This document shows positions 1 to 7,592 of a DNA stretch of 19,207 nt, piece by piece. How positions within the stretch are numbered: the first letter of the stretch is position 1; each line of letters begins with the position of its first letter. The stretch covers positions 1 to 19,207 of the forward strand of contig JBGCFB010000187.1 in assembly GCA_045106685.1 (NCBI GenBank). The letters run 5' to 3'. This stretch comes from JAUIGE01 sp045106685 (GTDB lineage Bacteria; Bacteroidota; Bacteroidia; J057). A program made the translations under genes and the position numbers. Below the pieces are notes generated by a model. The model saw nothing but the letters and a program-made list of their open reading frames with translations. It was not told where the DNA came from and searched no databases.

Positions 1-95
1 CTTTTGGGCGAAGCAGCCATCACAGGCCGACAACCCATTTCCAAAAAAGGCTCACAAACGACGCACTTTTTGATATCTGCTAATAGCTCATTCAT
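1..95 (-). CDS. uracil-DNA glycosylase-like protein, N-terminal fragment
   Basis: The minus strand encodes 31 N-terminal residues before the window ends, starting at the ATG at 93-95. The residues run MNELLADIKKCVVC, then a hydrophobic/Gly stretch ending GCRPVMAASPK. The spacing of CxxC followed by a Leu/Gly-rich turn and RPV..A.P resembles, from memory, the N-terminus of the COG1573-type uracil-DNA glycosylase family, where such residues precede the ILIIGQAPG catalytic motif. That motif lies outside the window. If correct, the protein removes uracil from DNA or is a family member of unknown specificity. It is divergent from the small gene at 280, and the 184-base gap between them should hold both promoters. 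The fragment is short, so the family call is moderate. Confidence 0.55.
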   Translation of the reverse strand, partial: MNELLADIKKCVVCEPFLEMGCRPVMAASPK

Positions 96-202
96 GGTAT
101 TATATCTGGTTCTTTTAAAAAATGTGACCAGCTAATCGCTAAGGGCCAACAGCCAAAATCCTCCTCATTGATAAAAGTCACTCCATTTTCTGATTTTCTG
201 TG

Positions 203-233
203 TTGAAAATGAGTATATCAGATTTTACATTTG
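203..233 (+). promoter_or_regulatory. Bacteroidota-type promoter for the small Lys/Cys-rich gene
   Basis: TTG at 203-205, 20 bases, then TACATTTG at 226-233, which matches the Bacteroidota -7 consensus TAnnTTTG with an expected -33 TTG spacing. The next start codon on this strand is the ATG at 280, giving a leader of roughly 40 bases. This is a consensus match only. Confidence 0.5.
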
Positions 234-279
234 TAGCGTTTATTTAGACTCATTAAAAATAAGCTCTTCATAAATCGCG

Positions 280-435
280 ATGGCAAAGTATAAAAAGAAG
301 TGCTGTAAAAAGTACAAAAAGAAGGCAAAAGCTTGTAAAAAGTGCCCCTTGATGGCTTGTCAAAAAGGCCAGAAAATATTGTTGGTAGCCACTTTAGGAA
401 AAAAAGCTGCCAAACAAGCACTTATTGCGGCATAA
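280..435 (+). CDS. 51-residue Lys/Cys-rich small protein
   Basis: ATG at 280 to TAA at 433-435, 51 codons. The N-terminal half is strongly basic and cysteine-rich: MAKYKKKCCKKYKKKAKACK, then KCPLMAC. The five cysteines are at residues 8, 9, 19, 22 and 27. The C-terminal half (about 31-51) is an amphipathic Ala/Leu/Lys stretch. No signal peptide is visible. A perfect TAnnTTTG promoter element 46 bases upstream, and a composition too ordered to be chance (clusters of Lys around CC and CxxC), argue for a real gene. The CC...CxxC...C pattern could bind a metal or Fe-S cluster, and the charge suggests nucleic acid or ribosome contact. Both are inference. I recall similar unnamed short proteins in Bacteroidota but cannot name a family. 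It lies between divergent UDG-like and glycosyltransferase genes. Confidence 0.6.
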   Translation: MAKYKKKCCKKYKKKAKACKKCPLMACQKGQKILLVATLGKKAAKQALIAA

Positions 436-483
436 ACACTGGCTATTAATAGCTGAGAAACAGGGCTAACAGCCAAAAAAGTT

Positions 484-491
484 TATATTTG
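484..491 (+). promoter_or_regulatory. -7 element TATATTTG directly before the glycosyltransferase
   Basis: TATATTTG matches TAnnTTTG exactly and ends 6 bases before the ATG at 498. If used, transcription would start at or next to the start codon, giving a leaderless or near-leaderless mRNA. No convincing -33 TTG lies about 20 bases upstream, so the element is only half supported. Because it covers the TTG at 489, that codon is unlikely to be the start of the next gene. Confidence 0.4.
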
Positions 492-497
492 CCGGCC

Positions 498-1763
498 ATG
501 AAGCGGATCGTTTGTTTTGGGCCAGGCCCAGCCTTCAAGGGAGGCATCTCGAATTATAACACAGCCCTTGCCAAAGCGCTTGCTCGTCAAGAAGATACTG
601 AGGTACATATTGTATCCTGGACTCAGCAGTATCCAGCGATTATTCCTCGCGATTTTAAAGATAGAGCCAGCCGCTCAGACTTGTTGGAAGGAACCGGGAT
701 TGAAGTAACCTATTTGACTAATTATAATAGTCCTTCTTCCTGGAAAAAGACCTATAAGCTTATCCGCGATCTTAAGCCGGATATCGTCATCTTCCAATGG
801 GCTATCGCCCTTCAGGGCTTGCCGATGGGCCGTATCGCCCGACGCCTGAAGCAAAACACCGACATCGAAGTCATGTTTGATGTGCATGTTTTGGTACAAA
901 AAGAAGCCAGTGTCCTCGATCGCTATTTTACCAAATATGGTCTCAAGGTAGCCGACACATTTATTGCCCATGCTTATACAACTTCAGATGAGCTTCAGGC
1001 AGTTTTTCCAGATAAAAAATTCATTGTAAACGAGACAGGAGAGAGAAGCGAGGATAAGTCAACGATTATCAAGCTCTATCATCCTGTTTATGACCTCTTT
1101 AAGCCAGATCCCAATTTTGATATCGAAGCTTTTAAACAGAAGATGGGCTTAAAAAAGCATGTCTTTCTGTATTTTGGATTTATCCGAAAGTACAAAGGCT
1201 TGCATAACGCAATTCCGGCCTTTGCCAAGGTCGCTGAAAAGCGCGATGATGTGTCTCTGCTGGTGGTGGGCGAAAGCTTTTGGAATACACTCGACAGCAC
1301 CAAGCTTTCCACGAAAATAAAGAGCGCTGTTTTCGGTTTTGCGAAAAAGCTCCTGTTGCGTAAATCAGACGATGAGCGTAACTATAATCCGCTGGCCCTG
1401 ATCGATGAGTTAGGAATTCAGGATCGAGTTGGACTTGTGAATACATTTGTGCCCAATGAAGAGGTACACCAGTATTTCCAGGCGAGCGATGCTATTTTGA
1501 CCTACTATCTCACGGCGACGCCGTCAGGCGTAGAGTCATTAGCTTACAATTTCCATATGCCGGTACTGGCTACACGCGTTGGGCACTTTCCCGAAACGGT
1601 TGAAGAAGGCTTCAATGGTTATCTCGCTGAGCCTGAGGATATTGACTCCATGGCGGAGCAGATGTTCCGCTTTCTCGATAAGCCCATCGAGCGCGCCAAT
1701 GTCGCCCGCACTGCTGCCAATATGAGCTGGGATAATTATGCTAAAGCCATTCTGAATCGATGA
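498..1763 (+). CDS. GT4-type family 1 glycosyltransferase
   Basis: This 421-residue soluble protein has the two-Rossmann-domain layout of GT-B glycosyltransferases. It opens with a beta strand and Gly-rich loop (MKRIVCFGPG..FKGGISNY, residues 1-19, Gly-Gly at 15-16) that starts the acceptor domain. The donor-domain strand YFGFIRKYKGL is at about 225-235. The late donor-site region TPSGVESLAYNFHMPV..TRVGHFPE is at about 341-366. The second Glu of the usual EX7E motif is present at 346, but the first is replaced by a Thr/Leu region, as in some GT4 subfamilies. It would transfer a sugar from a nucleotide donor to a glycan or lipid acceptor at the cytoplasmic membrane face. The ATG at 498 is preferred over the TTG at 489. 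It is followed, after a repeat array, by two membrane-protein genes that suggest surface polysaccharide work. The exact substrate is unknown. Confidence 0.85.
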   Translation: MKRIVCFGPGPAFKGGISNYNTALAKALARQEDTEVHIVSWTQQYPAIIPRDFKDRASRSDLLEGTGIEVTYLTNYNSPSSWKKTYKLIRDLKPDIVIFQWAIALQGLPMGRIARRLKQNTDIEVMFDVHVLVQKEASVLDRYFTKYGLKVADTFIAHAYTTSDELQAVFPDKKFIVNETGERSEDKSTIIKLYHPVYDLFKPDPNFDIEAFKQKMGLKKHVFLYFGFIRKYKGLHNAIPAFAKVAEKRDDVSLLVVGESFWNTLDSTKLSTKIKSAVFGFAKKLLLRKSDDERNYNPLALIDELGIQDRVGLVNTFVPNEEVHQYFQASDAILTYYLTATPSGVESLAYNFHMPVLATRVGHFPETVEEGFNGYLAEPEDIDSMAEQMFRFLDKPIERANVARTAANMSWDNYAKAILNR

Positions 1764-1833
1764 TTCAGTAGTTTAAAGTTTATTGCTCACCGTTTCAGGT
1801 TGGAAGTTGCATGATTAACGTTTTGTCCATTTT

Positions 1834-1896
1834 CTGAAACCTGAAACCTGAAACCTGAAACCTGAAACCTGAAACCTGAAACCTGAAACCTGAAAC
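1834..1896. repeat. nine perfect tandem copies of CTGAAAC
   Basis: Nine uninterrupted 7-base units CTGAAAC run from 1834 to 1896, followed by degenerate copies (ATTGAAAC, CTGAAC) to 1910. An inverted copy, GTTTCAGGTT, sits at 1792-1801, so the gap downstream of the glycosyltransferase can also fold as a hairpin. Each unit contains TGA, so the array is closed in all plus-strand frames and open on the minus strand. Confidence 0.95.
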
Positions 1897-1897
1897 A

Positions 1898-2392
1898 TTG
1901 AAACCTGAACCTAATAAAAAGTCCCCTGACATTCTCAGAACCGATATCGGATTTCTGGAATTTGCTGGGTCCTTATTGTTTGGGCTGGGCATCATTAGCT
2001 TGGTGTTTCGATTATTATGTGGATTGTTTGCGGTAAAAGGGCTTTGTCTTCCTGGCTTTTTCCCTTTTCCAGTATTGGAGTATTATTTCAAGCCTGGCTT
2101 CTTCGCGTATGTGCTACCTCTCAGCATGGTCATTCTGGGAATTGGTTTAGGAATGTTCAGTCGTACAGGCTGGTTTGCAGCACAATTTATACTCCTTTTC
2201 TACCTCGTTTTCTTTGGCTTTTCGGTTGTTATTTTAGGGCAAGGATGGGCAAATATGGGAAGCGATTTTCCTTATTCGCTCGCTTTTGTGCTTCATTTCG
2301 TCATTGCAGCCTGGGCCTTGATATTTATTCTTTACTTAGCTTTGACGAGCACGAGACAGCTTTACCGTGGCTACCATATGAAAGAAGAATAG
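1898..2392 (+). CDS. hypothetical four-helix integral membrane protein, TTG start
   Basis: The 164-residue protein has four predicted membrane segments (about 19-46, 67-88, 92-114 and 126-149) and a charged C-terminus ending HMKEE. I do not recognise a family. The start is awkward. The frame is closed by a TGA at 1877-1879 in the CTGAAAC array, and the only usual start before the first helix is the TTG at 1898, exactly where the array decays into unique sequence. CTG at 1883 is a weaker option, and the first in-frame ATG lies inside helix 2. The array may have replaced an original start. The stop is 9 bases before the next ATG, so the two are surely cotranscribed. A helper or anchoring role for the large membrane protein downstream is inference from position only. 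Confidence 0.65.
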   Translation: MKPEPNKKSPDILRTDIGFLEFAGSLLFGLGIISLVFRLLCGLFAVKGLCLPGFFPFPVLEYYFKPGFFAYVLPLSMVILGIGLGMFSRTGWFAAQFILLFYLVFFGFSVVILGQGWANMGSDFPYSLAFVLHFVIAAWALIFILYLALTSTRQLYRGYHMKEE

Positions 2393-2401
2393 TGTGAAGC
2401 G

Positions 2402-4636
2402 ATGATACTCCAAACTGAGCATACACGACGTCAACGCTGGATCATCAAAGGCCTACTAGCCCTTATGGCGTTGATGATGATTGGCTGGAAGTTTGGGCTC
2501 CAGGTTCTGGACCCGACCCACGATAGCTGGCTCTACTTCCTGGGCAGCGACATCACGCCCGATTATTTTGCCTGGATATTTTACCGCGACACTCCCTGGG
2601 AATTGCCCATAGGCGTAATCGAAAATTACTCATATCCAGTACGGACTTCGATCGGGTTGACGGGCGGAATCCCCCTTTTCGCAGTTCCTTTCAAAATACT
2701 TTCTCCAATCCTGCCCGAAACGTTCCAGTATTACGGCTGGTGGTTTTTGATGAATTATGTCCTGCAGGGATGGGCCGGCGTGTATATTTTGAGGGTCTTA
2801 AAAGTGAAGAATATGTGGCTCCTGTTGCTTGGAGGTGCTTTCTTTATGCTAAGCCCACCTTTTCTTGACAGACATCCGCACGCCAACCTTACCGCCCACT
2901 GGGTATTGTTATTCTCATTGGGAACAGCATTGGCACATGCGCGTCAGATTTCGCCCAAAACAAAAATCTGGATATACGGCGGCCTCATGTTTGCGTCGGT
3001 ATGGATACACCCGTACCTCGTCCTGTTTCCGCTTGCTTTCAGCATGGCTGACTGGCTGAAGTCAACAGTGTTTGAGCGTGAAGGCGTAGGAAACCCTCAA
3101 GGTCTTCGCCTTAGCCATATTATCATCTGGCCATTGGTAACAGCATTTGGGCTGATTGCTGGCTATTACGGAATTGGCTACGATATGCTCCCATCCGATG
3201 GTGCGCTTTCCTCTGGCTTTGGAGCCTTTTCCGCCAACCTCAATACCTTTTTCAATTCGATGGATCGAATGGCACTGATCCCGGGAATGCCACTGGCATT
3301 TGTGCCCCCAGGTTCAAGCGAACAATCACCCCAATATGAAGGCTTTGCCTACCTCGGTGCTGGCATGATCGTATTGTTGCTGTTTGGCTTTTTTCTACTT
3401 GTTTGGAAAAGGCCATATATCGCACGAAAAACTATGCTAAGAATGATCCCAATAGGCCTTGCGGCTTTGGGTTTATTCATCCTTGCCCTTTCCAATATCA
3501 TCACCTTCGAGGACCGTGTGTTATTAGAGGTTCCGATGAATGATCTTATGGAGCGTATGGGCAGCACATTCCGAGCTTCGGGTCGGTACGTCTGGGCATC
3601 TCACTATCTTATCTATGCACTTGTTATTTGGGTTTTGGTAAAAAAGATTTCGATCAAGCCAGTGTTATTGATAACCATAGGTGCCGCCTTGGTGCTCCAG
3701 GTTATCGATGTAAGCCCCTATGTACCTAGTCAGGATATCTATCCGCATGGCCCTTATGCTACCAAGCTTGAATCACCTGCCTGGGAGGAGATGTTTGATA
3801 AAGCCAGGCTCGTCGTGATGGAGCCAGCCTACGCCCGCAATTTTGCCATGTTTGGTGATGATATGTACTTCATTCGCCTGGCACATGACACCAAAACGCC
3901 TATCACAGCTGGCCATTTAGCTCGCTATGACAACAGGGCACGCAATCGCATGCGCGATACGATTCGCATTGCACAAGAGAGCGGCCAGTTACCTTCTAAT
4001 TTTGAACGCAGTCTTTTTGTCTCACCCACCAATGAATCAGGACGCTTTAATAAACTGATAGGTTCAGGAGCGCTCAAAGCCTTTGCGGTAGATGGTTATG
4101 TGATGTATGTGCCTCAGGCACTTTTGGCGGAAGCCTCCGAAACTGTACAGAATCTACCAAGCTTTAGAGGAAGAGAAGAACTGCCGAGCGACTTCCTGGA
4201 AAGGCATCGTGATAGCTGGGTCTTTTTATCGGTAAAAGATGAAGGAAGTTATCGGCTTTGCGATACTGTAAAGCAATACATGAAACTGCGTGGAGGCACT
4301 TTGCATGATATTCAATTCAGGATGCCATATCTTGGTGTTTTGCATAAAGGCAAAGTACTTCACGATAGCGCATATGCTAGTCCGGGCCCATTTACTTTTG
4401 CCAAAAATAAAAGCGAAAATATCAAAGGTGTTTTGCTGCCGGGCTCTCTAAAAATAACCTCAGGAGGGGGAGATAGTCGCGCATGCAAAATCGAGATAAA
4501 CGGACAGGATTTCGCAATCAATGAGCGAGGCTTAAACCTTGTTGCAGCCGATAGCGCTTTCAATGTCCTGGAGCGAGGCTGGTATGACACATTTGAGCAA
4601 TGTGGGAAATGGCTTTTGGTAGAGCCAAATTTGTAG
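2402..4636 (+). CDS. DUF6311-like polytopic membrane protein, probable GT-C-type glycosyltransferase
   Basis: This 744-residue protein has an N-terminal helix at about 14-34, a large extracytoplasmic loop with GSDITPDYFAWIFYRDTPWE (48-67), roughly ten membrane helices to about residue 435, and a C-terminal soluble domain of about 300 residues. The loop, the later EGFAYLGAG segment (313-321) and FRASGRYVWASHYLI (390-404) match what I recall of the DUF6311 family. These proteins are laid out like GT-C glycosyltransferases, which use lipid-linked sugars outside the membrane. Acidic residues D50 and D54 in the first loop sit where GT-C enzymes place their catalytic acid. That assignment is inference. 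The gene follows the four-helix protein by 9 bases and a GT4 transferase further up, which supports a role in surface glycan or glycolipid assembly. Start ATG at 2402. Confidence 0.75.
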   Translation: MILQTEHTRRQRWIIKGLLALMALMMIGWKFGLQVLDPTHDSWLYFLGSDITPDYFAWIFYRDTPWELPIGVIENYSYPVRTSIGLTGGIPLFAVPFKILSPILPETFQYYGWWFLMNYVLQGWAGVYILRVLKVKNMWLLLLGGAFFMLSPPFLDRHPHANLTAHWVLLFSLGTALAHARQISPKTKIWIYGGLMFASVWIHPYLVLFPLAFSMADWLKSTVFEREGVGNPQGLRLSHIIIWPLVTAFGLIAGYYGIGYDMLPSDGALSSGFGAFSANLNTFFNSMDRMALIPGMPLAFVPPGSSEQSPQYEGFAYLGAGMIVLLLFGFFLLVWKRPYIARKTMLRMIPIGLAALGLFILALSNIITFEDRVLLEVPMNDLMERMGSTFRASGRYVWASHYLIYALVIWVLVKKISIKPVLLITIGAALVLQVIDVSPYVPSQDIYPHGPYATKLESPAWEEMFDKARLVVMEPAYARNFAMFGDDMYFIRLAHDTKTPITAGHLARYDNRARNRMRDTIRIAQESGQLPSNFERSLFVSPTNESGRFNKLIGSGALKAFAVDGYVMYVPQALLAEASETVQNLPSFRGREELPSDFLERHRDSWVFLSVKDEGSYRLCDTVKQYMKLRGGTLHDIQFRMPYLGVLHKGKVLHDSAYASPGPFTFAKNKSENIKGVLLPGSLKITSGGGDSRACKIEINGQDFAINERGLNLVAADSAFNVLERGWYDTFEQCGKWLLVEPNL

Positions 4637-4747
4637 CTTTTGCTGCTTTTTATGATTGATATATTGCGTTTTTGGGCAAAAAAAGCATATTTTAGCTCAT
4701 GATCTCTTTATGGGATTATTTTATTCAAACTGCAAAACACGCTCAAA

Positions 4748-5704
4748 ATGAACCATATACCTACCGTAGACCTCAATGATTATCGCCAGGGAAATCCTGA
4801 ACAGAAAGCAGCTTTTGTAAAAGCACTCGGTGACTCTTTTTCGCAGATAGGTTTTGCTATTGTGAAAAATCACGGAGTAGGGCAAGACACGATTGATGGA
4901 GCATATTCATCTTTTCAGGAGTTTTTTGCACTGTCAGATGATGTCAAGCAAGGTTATGAGGATCCACATGTAGCCGGACAGCGTGGCTATACTTCCAAGG
5001 GGAAGGAGCATGCAAAAGGGCGTAATGTCGGTGATCTCAAGGAGTTTTATCACATTGGTCAAATTGTAGAAGATAACGATCCGATCAAGTCGGTGTATCC
5101 TGATAATATTTGGGTGAACGAGGTTCCCCAACTGAAAGACTTTGGTGTTTCCGTATATAAAGCGCTCGAAGATAGCGGCCGTCACTTACTGCGTGCGATT
5201 GCAGAATACCTTGGGCTTCCTGTTGATTATTTTGACCCAAAAATTCATCACGGAAATTCCATTCTTCGCCCTATCCATTATTTCCCGATTACAAATCCTG
5301 ACGAGGTTCCAGATGGCGCAGTGCGCGCTGCTGAGCATGAGGATATCAACCTGATTACATTGCTCCTCGGCGCAAGCGCCGAAGGCTTGCAGGTCATGGG
5401 CTCAGACGGAGCATGGATCGATGCGAAACCTAATCCTGACGAGATTGTCATCAATGTAGGTGATATGCTCCAGCGATTGACAAATAACTTGCTCAAGTCC
5501 ACTACACACCGCGTAGTAAACCCGCCTCGTGAGAAGATGAACCAGCCTCGCTATTCAATGCCATTCTTCCTGCACCCACGCGCAGAGATGGATCTTACCT
5601 GTCTCGACTCTTGCGTAGATGGTGAGCGCCCATTGGCTTATGAGCCTATCACTGCGGGTGAATATCTTGAAGAGCGTTTGCGTGAAATTGGCTTGAGGAA
5701 ATAG
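4748..5704 (+). CDS. isopenicillin-N-synthase-like 2-oxoglutarate/Fe(II) oxygenase
   Basis: The 318-residue protein has the two parts of this family. The N-terminal DIOX_N-like half begins IPTVDLNDY and includes GFAIVKNHGV (35-44). The C-terminal half is the double-stranded beta-helix. The iron facial triad is visible: H197 and D199 in HEDINLITLL, and H254 in STTHRVVNP. The 2-oxoglutarate carboxylate motif RYS is at 268-270, followed by MPFFLHP. Such enzymes couple oxidative decarboxylation of 2-oxoglutarate to hydroxylation, desaturation or ring closure of a small molecule in the cytosol. The substrate cannot be read from the sequence. Full metal and cosubstrate sites argue for an active enzyme. 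It is preceded by 111 bases with no clear promoter and followed by a strong terminator, so it may be a single-gene unit or the last gene of the glycan group. Start ATG at 4748. Confidence 0.9.
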   Translation: MNHIPTVDLNDYRQGNPEQKAAFVKALGDSFSQIGFAIVKNHGVGQDTIDGAYSSFQEFFALSDDVKQGYEDPHVAGQRGYTSKGKEHAKGRNVGDLKEFYHIGQIVEDNDPIKSVYPDNIWVNEVPQLKDFGVSVYKALEDSGRHLLRAIAEYLGLPVDYFDPKIHHGNSILRPIHYFPITNPDEVPDGAVRAAEHEDINLITLLLGASAEGLQVMGSDGAWIDAKPNPDEIVINVGDMLQRLTNNLLKSTTHRVVNPPREKMNQPRYSMPFFLHPRAEMDLTCLDSCVDGERPLAYEPITAGEYLEERLREIGLRK

Positions 5705-5734
5705 GCGTGTAATTGACTGATAATCAGTATTTTG

Positions 5735-5774
5735 TCTCCAATTTGTATAGCGATATACAGATTGGAGATTTTTT
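5735..5774 (+). terminator. intrinsic terminator after the oxygenase gene
   Basis: TCTCCAAT (5735-5742) pairs with ATTGGAGA (5761-5768), and inside it TGTATA (5744-5749) pairs with TATACA (5754-5759) around a GCGA loop, with a single T/G wobble between the two helices. Six T residues follow at 5769-5774. It lies 31 bases after the oxygenase stop codon. This is the clearest Rho-independent terminator in the window. Confidence 0.85.
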
Positions 5775-5926
5775 GTTCAACTCTTGTTGATAGCTTCTAT
5801 AAGCTTACTGAAATCTGATAGACTTGGGTACCTTTTTATGGTACGGGCGTTAGTAAAGTACATATCAATGAAAATACGATCGGTGGTTTCTTTGATTAAA
5901 TATTAACAACAGCACAACCATTTGAT

Positions 5927-7570
5927 ATGAAAAGAAACACGTTACTCACGATTTTTATTTTGATAATTGGGACGGTAGTTTTTGGACAAAATTGCCCTCC
6001 AGGCACGATTAGACTTACGAGCCAGTCACAGGTCGATAGTTTGATAATAGATTATCCAGATTGCACAGAAATTACCGGAAGCCTTATAATATCTCCAGCT
6101 ACCGACACCATATTTAACCTTGATAGCCTAAGCCAATTAACCTATGTGTCAGGTAGCTTAGTAATTGAAAACAATCCCGCATTAGCTTCACTAAACGGCC
6201 TTCAAAATATCGATTCCGTCGGAGGTGGATTGATCATTAGGAATTTGAATGAACTCCAAAATCTGCAAGGACTCAATAACATTACCCAAATAGGCAGAGA
6301 CTTGACCATTGAAAATAGTCGGCGCCTGCGATCGCTTTCTGGGCTAGACAGTTTAGTTAATGTCAGACAATGGTGTTTGATCTCGGGGCTTGATTCCTTG
6401 AATGACCTTTCTGGGTTGGGTAAACTGCGAAACACTGGAGCTGTTTTGGGTATAACTAATAACGGCCAGCTGGAAAGCCTCAACGGCTTGGATAATATCC
6501 AGTCGCTTGGAAGCCTGACTTTGGCACTCAATAGTCAACTAAAGGATATAAGCGTTCTTTCGCCAATTACAAGCCTATTCGGGTCTTTGACGCTGAACCA
6601 ATGCCCCAATCTCAAAGACTTTAGTGGTTTACAAAATCTTGAAAAGTTAGGAGCCTTGAGTATTCAAAATATGGGGCCAATGGACATGTCTGCTTTTGCT
6701 AGCCTGGATTCAATTCTACGGGACTTTGGTGTGTCATTTCAGGATTCTTCGATCGACTTCTCGGGTCTTGAGAATCTGGCTTATATAGGATATGGATTTC
6801 AAGTCAATCAATCTCCTGGTATAAGTTCATTTGAAGGACTGGATAAACTCAATACCATTGGAGGTGTTCTTTGGGTATATCGGTGTGACTCCTTGGTTGA
6901 TTTTACTGGATTAGAAAGCTTAAATACAACAGGCCGTTTAGCGATCCTGGGAAATGAGCAGCTAAAAAACCTTGCCGGACTGGAAAACCTTGAACAAATC
7001 GGAGGCGATCTGTCAATCTCAGAAAATCCAGAATTGATCAGTATTACAGCGCTCAATAAGCTAACATCAATGGGTGGTGACTTGCAAGTATCATACAACG
7101 AAAAGCTGCCTAGTTTGGAAGGCTTGGGCAATATAGACTACAAAACGATTGGCTCTATTCAGGTGAATGACTGCGCCAATTTGTCCATGTGCAATACGAA
7201 AAGTATTTGCGATCATATCGAATTTGATCGGGCCAATACTGTAATCATGGCGAATATGACAGGCTGCGGTAATATTGAGCAGGTGGAAGACAAGTGCGGA
7301 ACCTATGTTTCAATAGACCTCAAAGAAGAGCTTGAATCGCATCTGAACATTGCTCCAAATCCAGCCAGAAATGTGTGTGTCATTTCATGGGAGAATAAAT
7401 TCCCAACGTCAACAACATTGCGAATTCAGGATGCTATGGGAAAGGAAATTTTGGAGTCCGTTTTTCAGGACGAATTTATTTTTGATACATCCTCACTTCC
7501 AGCGGGCTTGTATCATTGTACCTTTATCATCGATGATCAGCGCATCGCAAAGACGATTGTGAAGCAATAG
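5927..7570 (+). CDS. secreted leucine-rich L-domain protein with T9SS type A sorting domain
   Basis: The 547-residue protein starts with a signal peptide (MKRNTLLTIF then a hydrophobic core, likely cleaved near VVFG/Q at 20-21). Residues about 50-420 carry many repeats of the form SLxGLxNLxxIGGxLxIxxNPxL, typical of receptor L-domain or leucine-rich solenoids. A Cys-rich segment follows at about 420-460. The last 75 residues (473-547) begin LNIAPNPARN and end GLYHCTFIIDDQRIAKTIVKQ-like, the pattern of the type A C-terminal domain that sends proteins through the type IX secretion system to the cell surface. Such solenoids usually bind protein or carbohydrate, and I see no catalytic motif, so adhesion or recognition is the likely role. 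Start ATG at 5927. No clear promoter is seen in the gap after the terminator. It converges on the TonB receptor gene. Confidence 0.9.
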   Translation: MKRNTLLTIFILIIGTVVFGQNCPPGTIRLTSQSQVDSLIIDYPDCTEITGSLIISPATDTIFNLDSLSQLTYVSGSLVIENNPALASLNGLQNIDSVGGGLIIRNLNELQNLQGLNNITQIGRDLTIENSRRLRSLSGLDSLVNVRQWCLISGLDSLNDLSGLGKLRNTGAVLGITNNGQLESLNGLDNIQSLGSLTLALNSQLKDISVLSPITSLFGSLTLNQCPNLKDFSGLQNLEKLGALSIQNMGPMDMSAFASLDSILRDFGVSFQDSSIDFSGLENLAYIGYGFQVNQSPGISSFEGLDKLNTIGGVLWVYRCDSLVDFTGLESLNTTGRLAILGNEQLKNLAGLENLEQIGGDLSISENPELISITALNKLTSMGGDLQVSYNEKLPSLEGLGNIDYKTIGSIQVNDCANLSMCNTKSICDHIEFDRANTVIMANMTGCGNIEQVEDKCGTYVSIDLKEELESHLNIAPNPARNVCVISWENKFPTSTTLRIQDAMGKEILESVFQDEFIFDTSSLPAGLYHCTFIIDDQRIAKTIVKQ

Positions 7571-7592
7571 CTGTTTACTTAAACTTCACGAT
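7556..7592. terminator. possible two-way hairpin across two convergent stop codons
   Basis: ATTGTGAAG (7556-7564) pairs with CTTCACGAT (7584-7592): eight Watson-Crick pairs and one G/T, with a 19-base loop. Both stop codons, TAG at 7568-7570 (plus) and TAA at 7575-7577 (minus), lie in the loop. There is no T run, so it would be a weak or Rho-assisted site at best. Confidence 0.25.

Noticed and set aside
489..497. TTG start for the glycosyltransferase at 489
   Set aside because: The TTG lies inside the TATATTTG promoter-like element, and the ATG at 498 begins the first beta strand typical of the family.
1834..1896. CRISPR-like array
   Set aside because: The repeat unit is 7 bases with no spacers and no cas genes nearby.
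1795..1995. Minus-strand open frame running through the CTGAAAC array
   Set aside because: It is open only because the heptamer has no stop on that strand; the product is a repeat of VSGFRFQ and overlaps the better plus-strand membrane gene.
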